A stretch of DNA of 64,000 nt, taken from positions 124,001-188,000 of the forward strand of contig NZ_JAQGJM010000001.1 of the NCBI RefSeq assembly GCF_028290625.1, written 5' to 3'. This document shows, in pieces, positions 51,940 to 63,900 of this stretch; the stretch's first letter is position 1, and each line of letters opens with the position of its first letter. Source of the DNA: Devosia sp. (lineage in GTDB: Bacteria > Pseudomonadota > Alphaproteobacteria > Rhizobiales > Devosiaceae). Position numbers and translations under genes: made by a program. The notes beneath the pieces are model-generated. The model did not search any database. It was not told where the DNA came from and worked only from the letters and a program-made list of their open reading frames with translations.

Positions 51940-54900
51940 ATGAGCAGACGGAGACCTAGCGCTGCGTCTGCACCCCCCGCGAAAAGTTTCCCGGCGATCT
52001 TTGCTCGCTCCGGCCTGATGGCCGGGGCGAGCCCACTTGTACTGGGTATGGTCGCCGTGATGGCTGGCGCCGCGCCCGGCTATGCGCAGGCGGTCAATCT
52101 CGGTGGCGGCAACAATATCGTCGCCGATGGTCGCACCCAGACCCAGGTCACCGTCAGCGGAAACCAGACCTCGATCACCACCAATACGGTGGCCAACGGC
52201 ACCGGCTTCAACTCGTTCTCCGATTTCCAGCAGGCCGCCAATACGCGCGTCGATATGTACGTGCCCGATGGCGCCGGCAATCTGGTCAATATCGTCCGCA
52301 ACGGACCGGTCGTCATCGATGGCGTGCTGAACGCCTATAAGAACGGCCAGATCGGCGGCAATATTTTCTTTGCCAGCAGCCAGGGCTTCATCGTCGGCGC
52401 CAATGGCGTGGTCAATGTCGGCTCGCTCTCGGTGACCACTCCGACCAGCGACTTCATCGAAAACGTGATCCGTCCCGATGGCGGCATCAACGATACGCTG
52501 GCCGCCAACCTGCTGCGCGGCGTAGTGCCCTTGTCGGCCGATGGCATCATTTCCATCGCCGGCACCATCAATGCCAAGGGCGGCGTGTCCCTCCAGGGTC
52601 ATGACGTCAATCTCGACGGCGGTACCATCCGCATCGACGGGCGCCTTGCCACCCATCGCGAAATCCTGGATTCAGCGGTCAATACCGGCGGTGTCGTCGA
52701 AGGCACGGCGCTGGCCATGCGCGGCGGGGTCATCTCCATCGTCGCCTCCGGTAATGCCCATATTGCCGGCGTGATCGACGCGAGCGCCAGGGGCACGGGC
52801 GACAGCCATGGCGGCAGCATCGAGATCCGCTCGGGCGGCAATATCACCGTCGATGGAACCGCCAGGCTGTCCGCCGATGCTGCCAGCGTCAATGGCGGCG
52901 GTGGCACGATCGAGGTCATCGCCGACGATACGCTGCTGGTGGCGGACAATGCCCGGTTTACGGCGCGCGGCACCGGCATTGGCGCCGGCGGTTTCGTCGA
53001 ACTCAGCGGCAAGACCGCGATCATCCGCTCGATCGCCGTCGATCTGGACTCCGAGCGTGGCGCGGCAGGCACGCTGCTGTTCGATCCATTTGACCTTTAC
53101 ATCGGCACGCTCCCGCCTGGTGCGACCGGTAGCGTCAGCGGCAATATCGTGCTCAACGGCACCAATGCGGTGGTGCAGGCCGATAATTCGATCACCGTCG
53201 TCGCCAATGGCGTCATCGATACCCGCAGCGCCACTGGAGCGTCGGGTGACATCTCGATCACGGCGCCGCTGATCACCATTGCGGACGGCGCTCGCCTCCA
53301 GGCCGACGTCACTAATGGCTCAGGCGCCCAGGGCGGCAATATCACGCTCACGGCCACGCGGACGACGAGCGGGGAGTCCCGGATCGTCATCGGGACCGGC
53401 ACCGGAACCGGGCCGATCATCGCTGGGCACAATGTGAGCCTGCTGGCTTCGGCCAATGTGGATTCCGGTCTGCTGCTGCTGACCCTTCCCACCGCCAAGG
53501 CCACGATCTCTGTCGGTACTGCTACCATCACCGCCAGTGGGATTTTCCGCGCCGAGGCCACCGCCAGCGCTGCCGGCACTCTCAGCGTGCTGCCCATCGG
53601 CGTCGTGGTCAGCAATGTGCTCGCTTCGGTCGATGTCGGCGGATCTGCCGATATCACTGCGGCTTCTGCCGCGTTGCGGGCGACTGCGACCGCAACATCG
53701 CGGATTGGGACCACGTCCCTCGCGCCCCCCAACAGTGCGGCTGATGGCGCGGTTGCTGTCTCCACAGTCACCAGCAAGGCGCTGGTCAATGTCGCTGGCA
53801 ATGCTCGGGTCGCGACCACCGGGGCGCTCGAGCTTGCTGCCCACAACACCGTTATTTCCGCAGCCAGCGCGGTTCCGCAGGCAGCGCGCTTCGGCGCGAG
53901 TGTCGCGGTCAGCGTCGTCAAGGCCGAGACTTCGGCCATCGTTGCGGGTGCTGCCAATATCTCCAGTGGCAGCCTGAGCATCGACGCACAGACCTCGGCA
54001 CTGGTGAAGGTCACCGCCCAGGCGGCCGCGGGCGGCGGCAGCGAGCCGGACAGCGGCTCCAAATCGTCCGAGTACCTCGACGATTCCAAATATGGCCAGG
54101 AAGCCAGCACCTCCGACGGCAAGGTTTCGGTGGTTGGCGGGCTCGCCATCTCCGACCTGACGGCGACGACGCTGGCGAAGTATGCGTCCAGCGTTGCAGC
54201 CGCCATCGGCGGCGATACGACAATCACGGCCGGCTCCACGACAGGCGCGGAACTGGTGGCCGATGGCGCGGCCGTCGATTCCACCACCGGCGTGGGCGTG
54301 GCGGTCGGCATCAACCTGGCCCGCGTCAGCACGGCGGCGCTGGCCGGCGGCTCGCTAGGCTCCGGCAGCCTAACGCTCGCCTCGGTTGCCAGTGGTAATG
54401 TCTTCAGCACGGAGGCCACGTCCGGCGCCGGAGCGGAGAATGTCGGCGTCGCGGGCTCCCTGGCCACCAACATAATCGATACCGAAAGCCGCGCTGCGCT
54501 GGAGCCTGCGGCCACGATCGACCTGACCGGCGATCTGTCACTGACGGCGAGCAACGCCTCCAGCAGTGCCGCGATTGCTAAGCCGACCGAAACCGGCGTG
54601 ACCGGTGGCAAGGTCGGCGTCGGCGTCTCGGCGGCTCTCAATGTGGTGGCCAACCGCGCCACCGCAGAGGTCGCTGATGGCGTCGTCCTGACCGGTGCCG
54701 ATGCCACGACCCTGGCCGCGACCGGCGAGTTCAGCGTCGAAAGCGAGGCCAAAGCCGGCTCGTCGGGCGGCATTTCGGTGACGCCAGCGCTGGCCCTCAA
54801 CATGGTCAGCAATGCCACGACGGCACGTGTGGGAACAGGTGGCCTTCTGACCTTGGGCTCGCTCGACCTGAGCGCCGTCCAGCAGGCATCCAACAAGGCG

Positions 54901-57900
54901 ACCGTCACGGCTTCCGCTGCCGGCAGCAAGGCCGCCGTCGGCGCAGGCCTCGCGATCGCGCTGCTCAACGACACAGTCACGGCCAGCCTGGCACGATCGG
55001 TCACCGCGACCGGTAGTGTCAGCGTGGTCGGCATGGGCGTATCGCTCTCCGAACTCACCGTCGAAGCCAGCGCCAGCGGCGCCAAGGCCGCCGATGATAC
55101 CGGCAATGCGCCAGCCGGCAGCAAACCGGACGTCGACAGCCAGGTCACAGGCCAGCTCGGCTCTGCCAAGACCAAGCAGGACAAGGCCGGCGTCGGCAGC
55201 GCCGATCAGCGCGCCACGGCTGACACCGGCGTCGCCAACGGCGGTGCCCGCTCTGCCTCCACCAGCGAGGGTAAGGTCTCCGTCGCGGCAGCCGTCGGCG
55301 TCAACGTCCAGTCTGCCAAAGTCGTCGCCCAGATCGAGGACGCGGTTGCGGTGTCCGCTGGCGGCGCATTGACCGTGCGCGCCGTCGGCAACGCCGATGG
55401 CAAGGTTACGGCCAGCGGCTCCGCGGTCTCCACCGATGGCGTTCCGGCTTCACAGGTCGGCATCGGCGCCGCCGTCGCCGTCAACAAAGTCGCGACGGCC
55501 ACGACGGCCCGCTTGGGTGTCGCCAGTTATAGCGCAGGCGCCGTCACCGTCGAAGCGCTCAAAGCCGATGTCGCAGCGCTGCTCGCCAATCCGGCCAGCA
55601 CCGCGACCCGCACCGATACCTACCTTGCCTCGGCAACCTCGGGCGCTGGTGGCAGCAAGGTCGGCATTGCCGGCTCGCTCGGCCTCAACCTGATCGATAC
55701 GGAAAGCTCGGCCCGCATCGCGGCCGCGGCCATCGTTACCATCACCGGCGCTGGAGCGGTCTCCCTCAAAGCCGACAACCGCTCGACGGCCACTGCCGAG
55801 GCACTCCCGGTCGAAACCGGCGCGACCGGTGGCAAAGTCGGCGTCGGCGTGTCGGCGGCGATCAACATCATCGCCAACCGCTCTATCGCCGAGCTGGAAG
55901 ACACCGCGGTGCTGACCGGCGCGGGCGCGGTATCGCTCAACGCCAACGGCAATTTCACCTCTGTGGCCGAAGGCAAGGCGGGCGCCTCGGGCGGTGTGTC
56001 GATAACGCCGGCGCTCGGCCTCAATCTCATCGGCAACACCACATCCGCGCGCATTGGCACGGGTGCCACCATGTCGGCCGGATCGGTCGCCGTGAGCGCC
56101 GTGCAACAGGCCACCACCACCACCAAGGCTGCCGCCGCCGCGACTGGCGCCACAGCGGCTATCGGCGCCAGCCTGGCGCTAGCTTTGGTCAACGACACTG
56201 TTTCGGCCACCACGGCCCGCTCGCTGACTACGACAGGCAATGTCTCATTCACCGCTCAGAACAAGTCGGTCGGTACGCTGTCCGCCGAAGCCAGTGCTGC
56301 CGGCGCCAAGCCGGCAGGCGATAGCGGCCAGGCCCAGGCCGGCGACAAGGACGTCGATGGCAAGGTCAATGACCAGCTCACCGGCGCCAAGAGCAAACAG
56401 ACGACGGCCAATGTCGGCAGTTCGACCCAGCAGGGCGCCACCAGCCAAAGCGTTGCCAACGGGAATGCTCGGTCGGCCAAGACCAGCGAAGGCAAGCTTT
56501 CGGTCGCCGCCGCAGCAGCGATCAATGTCACCACGTCCTCGGCGATTGCCGAAGTGCCCGATGCCGTCGCCATCAATGCCGGCGGCACTCTGTCCATCAC
56601 CAGCGCCAATACCACCGGCGGCACCATCACGGCCGATGGTAGTGCCGTGGGCGCGTCGAGCGGCTCGGGCGGATCCTCGGGCCAGTCGCAGGTGGGCATC
56701 GGCGTGGCGGTGGCGGTCAACGCCATCGACAAGACCAATACGGCCCGTCTCGGCGTAGCCTCTCATGTTGCCAACGGTGTCACCGTTGCCGCCACCCAGT
56801 TCGGCGCGACGGCTACTCCCGATATCGATACCATCAGCGCGACAGCGGCCTCGGGCGCCGGCGGCAGCAAGGTCGGCATTGCCGGCTCCCTGGCGCTGAA
56901 CGTCGCTGACGTGCGCACCAGCGCGCTGATCGCCGCTGGCGCTACGGTCAATGCCGGAACCGGCGCCTCGGTCATCCTGGCCGATACGCGCATGAATATC
57001 ACCGCCAGCGCCCAACCGATCAAGGCCGGCGCAACCGGTGGCAAGGTGGGCGTCGGCGCTTCGGTCGCGCTCAATATGGTCACCACCAATACCAGCGCGA
57101 CGCTGGCCGATGGCGCCAGCTTCAGCAATGGCGCGGGCCTTGCCGTCAGCGCCAATAGCGCGGTTTCAACCACCACCAAGTCGGCGGCCGGCTCCGCTGG
57201 TGGCGTTGCCATTGATGCGGTCGTCGCCCTGGCGCTGCTCAACGACACCACGACCGCCCGCATCGGCACCAGCAGCACCGCGATTTCCACTGCGGGCGCA
57301 GTCTCGGTCTCGGCCACCAGCAGCGGCGATCACCTGGCGGAAGCCGACGGCAATACCAAGTCTGGCTCGGTCGGCCTCGGTGCTGCCGCAGCCGTTATTC
57401 TGGGTGCCGGCGCACAGGGCACGGTGCTGTCGAACACGTCGACCACGTCGGCGACCCTGGCGCGCAATGTCACCGCGGCATCGCTTGCCATCACCGCAAG
57501 CTCCATCCGAACCTACACGGCCGACGCAACGGCGACCGCCAAGGGCGGCCAGTTCAGCGACGCCGATCCCAAGAAGAATGAAACCACGGGCGGCACGGCA
57601 GCCAGCGCCGACACCCTGGACAAAACCAAGAACTCCCAGCAGGGCACCAGTGGCGGTGGCAAGGTTACCGTCGCTGCCGCCGTCGGCGTCGCCGCGGCGC
57701 AGGACGTCGTCTCGGCCAATCTGCAGGGCGTCACCGTCAACACCACGGGCGCCGTCACCATTGGCGCCACCAACACCGTCGGCATGGCCACCGGCGGCAG
57801 TGGCCTGGCGGTCAACAGCCAGAGCCAGGTCGGCGTCGGCATCGGCGTCGCGCTGGGCATCATCAACAATTCGACCTCGGCGACCATTGCCGATGGCAGC

Positions 57901-60900
57901 CGCATCAACCAGTCCGGCAGCGTCGCCGTCACCGCGACCACCAGCGAAAACACCGCCCCGGCCTTCATCAACAAGGCGACTGCGGTTGCCATCGCGGGCG
58001 CCTCCTCGTCCAAGGTCAGCGTCGCCGGCGCTTTGGCTGTCGCCATCTCAACATCCAGCGCCAAGGCCGCGATTGGCGACAATGTCGCGGTCAACAGCGG
58101 CGGTGCCGTCAATGTCGCCGTCGACAATTCCAGCAAGCTGTCGGCACGTTCGCTGGCTGGCGCCTATACCAGCGGCAATGTGGGTGTCGGTGCCTCGATC
58201 GCCTCCATCTACTCGCAGCACACCCTGAGTGCCTCGGTTGGCGCCGGCGCCAGCGTCACCAGCGCCAGCCTCGCCGTCACCACCAATAACCGCAAGGTCA
58301 ATGAGCCCTCGGTTTTCACCTTTACCAACTTCGACGATCTGAAGACGCGCCTACAGTTGGGCGAACTGCTGGGCGCTTCCAATTACTACGCCGAAGCCAT
58401 GGGCGGCGCGGCCGCCACCGGCAGCGTCGCGGTTCAGGGCTCGTTCGCGGTCCTGTCGTTCGACGATAGCGCCAATGCCAGCATTGGCCGAAGCCTGAAT
58501 GTGAACGGCTCCACGGCACAAACCACCGTCACCACGACCGGCGCCGTCACTCTCAAGTCCGAGAGCGATCTCACCTCCAAGGCCATGGCCGGCGGCATCG
58601 TGGTCAGCAAGAGCGTCGGCGTCGGCGTATCCAGCGCGGTGATCGTCAGCTCCGGCACCAACCGCGCGCTGTTCGCGGCCGGCACGTCCGTGACCGCTGG
58701 CTCCGTCACCGCGCTCGCCAAGGCGGGCCAGGACGTCCAGGTCTTCGGCATCACGGCCTCTGGGGGCGGCGATGTCGGTGTTGCGGGCGTCGCCACCGTC
58801 GTCACCACGCAGAATACCGTCGAAACGCTGGTTGATGAACGCGCCAGCATCGCCGCGTCCGGCAATATCGCGCTCGACTCCAAAAATGACTTCACCGCAC
58901 TCAGCGTCGCCGGTGGCGCTGCCGCGGGTGGCACGGCTGGTGTCGGTGGCGCCGCCTCCGTTGTTACCATCAACAACGTCACGCGCGCCGCGCTGGCCAA
59001 CGCCGACAATCTTGCCAATGCGGTCACCATCAATGCCGGCGGCACCTTCGGCCTCTCCGCCAAGGCGAGCGAGAACGCCAAGACCTTTACCGCTGCAGGC
59101 GCCGCTTCCAACAACGTCGCCGTCGGCGTCGCCGCGGCCGTCTATGTGCTCGGTACCAAGACCGAGGCTTATGTCGGCACGCATGCCCGCGTCGGGCAGA
59201 CTACCGAGCCGTCCGGCATGGTCATCGAAGCCGAAGACCTGACCACGCTGGATAGCCTGGCCGGCGCAGCCGCGGGTGCCAGCACTGTGGGCGCCGGTGC
59301 CGGCGCCAGCGTCGGGGTGATCATCAAGACCACGCGCGCCGCCATCGCCGATAATGCGCTGGTTCACTCCGGCGATGTCCGCATCGCTGCCCGTAGCAGC
59401 GAAACCGCCCGCACGCTGGCCGCTGGTGTCGGCATTGGCGGCACGGCCGGCCTTGCCGGTGCGCTGGGCGTCTATTCGATGGTCAACACCACGACAGCCG
59501 AAATCGGCAGCAATGCCACGGTCTTGGCCGATAACAACGTCGCCGTATTGGCCGACGACGATGTCGATATTTCCTTCCTCACCGGTGCTCTCAGCGCTAG
59601 CGGCACAGCAGCGGTCGGCGCTTCGGCGGCCGTCGCGGTCATTCATGCCACCACTACGGCCCGCATCGGTTCGGGCGCCAGCGTCACGGCGCTCGGTCTC
59701 GGCACCGGCGTCAATTACGTCACCGGCTATGCTGCATCTCTTGGGGGTTTCGGCACCAGCACCGCGCCCAAGATTACCGCACCAGGCACCACCGGCTACA
59801 GCGCCGCAACCGGCAGCGACGGTGAAGTCACCACGGCGGACGAAGCGCTGCGCCAAGGCCTGCGCCTCCTGGTGCTTGAGCGCAAAACCACCCCGACGAC
59901 CGCCATCGCCCGTGGCGTGGTGGTCAATGCCTCCGGGCAGAACGCCGTGCGCTCGCTCGTCGTCGGTGCTGCCGGTGGCGGTACGGCCGGCATCGCGGTC
60001 TCGGGCAACGTGCCGGTCATCCTGTCCAACATCACCGCCAGCATTGAAGACGGCGCCAGGATCAATATCGACAATGCCGGGGGTTCCGGCGCCAACCAGT
60101 CGGTCACTGTCGCGGCGGTCAGCGATGTCTATCGCATCGGCGTTGCCGGCTCGGTCGGCATCGGCACCGTGGGTGTCGGCGCTGGCGTCGAAACCTCGTT
60201 CATCAAGCCGATTACCAGCGCGACCATCGGTTCGGCCCAGGTCAACGCCAAGCGCGACGTCGTCGTCACCGCCCGTTCCACCCAGGATTATGCGGGCGCC
60301 GCGGCCGCTGCGGCGGTTGCTGCTGGTGCCGCCGTCGCCGGTGGTTTCTCGGTGCTTGTCCTCGACTCCTTCACTGAAGCGCGCATTGGCGGCATCGTCC
60401 ATGCCGATGGCAACGTCGTCGTCCTGGCCGACGATATCACCCGTTCCGCGGCGCTCGCCGGTTCCGCCGCGATCGACATCGTTGGCGCCGGTGTTGGCGG
60501 CAGCATTGCGCTTGGCGTCTTGACCAAGCGCACTAGCGCCACCATAGCCGCCAATGCCGTGGTCACCGCCCTGGGCAATAGTGCGGACGTCACCGTCCGC
60601 GATGGCACCAGCTTCAGCGGCACCCGCACGGCGCGCGGCGTTGTGGTTTCGGCCAACAGCAATGAGAGCATGTTCACGCTGGGCATCGCCGGGGCAGGCG
60701 GGTTCTATGCCGGCGTCGCCGGTGCCGTCTCCCTGCAACTGCTCGATATTGCCACCATGGCGACCATCGGCGCCGACGCGCAGATCAATGCCACCAATAC
60801 GGGCGCCAATGCCGCCCAGGACGTCGTGGTCGTCGCCCGCAACAGCAGCAGCATCGCCGCCATCGATGGTGGCGTCGCCGTCAGCCTGGGCGCGGGCGTG

Positions 60901-63900
60901 TCGGGTGCCGTCGATATCGGCATCCTGCGCAACACCACCGCGGCCGGCATAGCCGACGGGGCAGTCGTGAAGGCCAATCGCAGCGTCGATGTGCTTGCCC
61001 TGCAAAACATCGATACCAGCTCGACCGTCATCAGCGCTTCGGCGGGTCTGGCGGGTATCGCGGCCGGCGTCTCGGTCTATTCGATCGGCGACGGCATCGC
61101 GGTCGGCAGCGAAGGCAGCACGCAGATCAATTCGGGCGGTGACATGCTCGGCTATGTGCAGGGCCAGCTCAGCGACAATACCACCGGTTCGGTGCTGGCT
61201 GCGTCCAGCGATCAGCGCGTGCGCGATGTCGGCGTCTCCGCCAGCGCCGCCAAGGCCGGCGTCACCCTCTCCCTCGCACCCACCAGCGTCGCGGGGATTT
61301 CGGCCCGCATCGGCGATGCGACGATCACCTCGGGCGGTGCGGTCAATATTGCCACACGCGACACGCTCAACACCGAGACCCTTGCGGGGGCCGTGGCCGT
61401 CGGCGTGGTCAGCCTCGGTGCCGGTATCGGCATCGTCACGGTAGAGAGCACCAATACGGCGCAGCTTTCGGGTGTATCGACGCTCAATGTCGGTTCGCTC
61501 AAAGTCGATGCCAATTCCACGCACACCCTGGGCGTTTACAGCCTCGCCGGCACTGTTGGCCTGGCAGTCGCTGCCCAGGCCGCGATCGCGATCATCACCG
61601 ACAATTCCATCACACGCAGCGTGATCGCTGGCGCAACCGTGCGCACATCGAACGATGTCATCGTCAACGCTGCCGCAATCCGCACCGGCACCGCCGATAC
61701 GCGCGGCGCGGCCCTCAGCGGCTCGATGGCGCTGGGCCTGTCCTACGCCGCCGTCAATCTCGGTGGTCTGGTCGAAGCCAAGCTCGATACGCTAGCTGGT
61801 ACCGGTGTGACCATCGGCAGCATCGGGGCACGCGCGGCAAGCGTCGCCGTCACCGCCAACAGCACCAATACGGCCAAGGCCACAACCAAGGCCGTCTCGG
61901 GCGGCATCGGTATCGCTGCGCTCGGCGCATTGGCCGAAGCGAACTCCACCACGTCAGTGTCGACCTCGGCCAACAAAGCCACGATCTACGCCCTCAACAA
62001 TGCGCGCTTTGCATCTCAGTCGGGCGGCCGCGCCGAAGCCACCGCCCAAGGCCTGGCATTGGGCGGCCTGCTTGCCGCGGGCGGCTCGCTCGCCAAGGCC
62101 AAGGTCGCCGAGGCCGTCTCCACCACGATTTCCGGCGGTAGCCTGATCGACGCAGGCAGTGTCGATCTTGCCGCCTCGGTGGCGCCAATTCTCAGCACCC
62201 CCGGCGTGTCCGCTTCGGCCTCGGGGTCGTCTGGCGCCTTTGTGGGCCTCACCGCGACCGAAGCCGAAGCCACCAACAATTCCAGCGCCAATGTCCTCGC
62301 GACCGGCAGCACCCTGCGCGCCTCTGGGCTCATTCGTGCGGCGACGCAGACCAACACCGCTCAGCTTGCCGACGCCTCAGGATTTGCCTTCGGCATCCTG
62401 GCTGTCGGTGCCAATACCTCGCTGGCGCGCTCCGCCACCGTGTCCCAGGCGATCCTGCGCGACATGATCAGTGTCCAGGGCGGCGATGTGCGGATCGTGG
62501 CCGAGGGCCAGGACCGCAACGAGGCCAATACTACGTCGGGTAGCGGCGGCTTGATCGCCGGTGCGGCGGCCAATGCCCGCACCATTTCGCTCAACATCAC
62601 GCGCGCCCTCGCCGAAACCACGGCTTCCGCCGCGCAATACACCATCCAGGCCAGCGGCCAGCTCGAGCTTCGGGCCGACCACACCACAACTTTTGCGGGC
62701 AAGGTCGATAGCGTCCAGGCTGCAGTGGTGGGCGCCAGCGGAGCGACCATTTCCCACACCGCAAACAGCACGGTCGAGGCCATCTTGGACGACCGTGCTC
62801 GGGTTCGCTCGGCCAGCCTCGCCATCAAGGCGCTGAGCGCGGTCAAGAACTTCTTCCTCAACGAGTCGGCATTCAGCCTGCGTCCAGGCGCCGCTACGCC
62901 AGTGGCCTACAACCCCGATACCGCCGCCTGGAATGTGGATTCTGGTTCCGGCGGCTTGGTCAATCTGCCCGCCGGCAGCAGCACCGTCACTGTGACCCAC
63001 GCCACCACTGCCGCGATTGGCGCCAATGGCGACATCCTGGTGGTCCCTGCCGGATCGAACCTCGGCAATGTGCAGATCGAAGCCTTCAACGAAACCATCG
63101 TGCACCAGAAGGCCAAGCTGGATTCCGGCGGTGCCATTGCGCTCGCCGACTCCGACGTCCGCGCCACAGTGGTCTCCAATGCCACGGCGGCGATCGGCGC
63201 TGGCACCAATGCCATCGTTTCGCTCGGCGACATCGCCATGGCCGCCTGGGGCAGCACCCATATCGACTTGCGCTCGGCCGCCACCACCTACGGTCTGGCC
63301 GGCGCTCCTTCGGGCACGGCCGACGCCACCTATACGGGCAACAACACCGTCAGCATCGGTACCGGCGCGACGCTGATGGCCGCCAAGGGTACTTTCCCGA
63401 CCACTGTTGGCGCCATTCCCACCAGCGGCACTATATCCCTCTCGGCCGGCACGGGCCTACTTGGCGAAGCCGCGCGGCTCAGCGTTCGCACCACGGTCGA
63501 TCTGTTCAACAAGACCGCGATCCCGATTTCGACGACGCCCGACGCGCGCAGCACCGTCGTGGTCAATTCCAACCTCACCGTCGCCGACTCGCAGAATCCC
63601 GCCAATCCAACGACGCTCAAGGGCGTGCTGGCGGCCGGCGACATCACCCTGCGCGCCGTGCGCGGCACCATCGATGCGTCGGCAGTTGGCACCGGCAAGG
63701 ACATTTATCGCGAAGCCCTCGCGGCCGCCGCCAGCGCCATCTCCAATGCCTTCGGCGGCGGCGATGTGACCTTCGACTATCACGGAGGCACCGTCAGCAC
63801 GACCGGCATGGGCACCGCCACCATCAATGGCCTCGTTGCCACCGGCATCGAGCGTTACCAGACGCTGGTTCTCAATTACCAGTCGAACTGCTCGATCTCG

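Noticed and set aside
53097-55184. 695-codon open frame on the minus strand
   Set aside because: Antisense shadow of the adhesin with Ala/Val/Pro-rich low-complexity translation, no start signals and no family features.
58351-61524. 1057-codon open frame on the minus strand
   Set aside because: It is antisense to the giant adhesin, rich in Asp/Gly/Arg without any domain pattern, and arises from the strong GC bias at third codon positions of the repeats.
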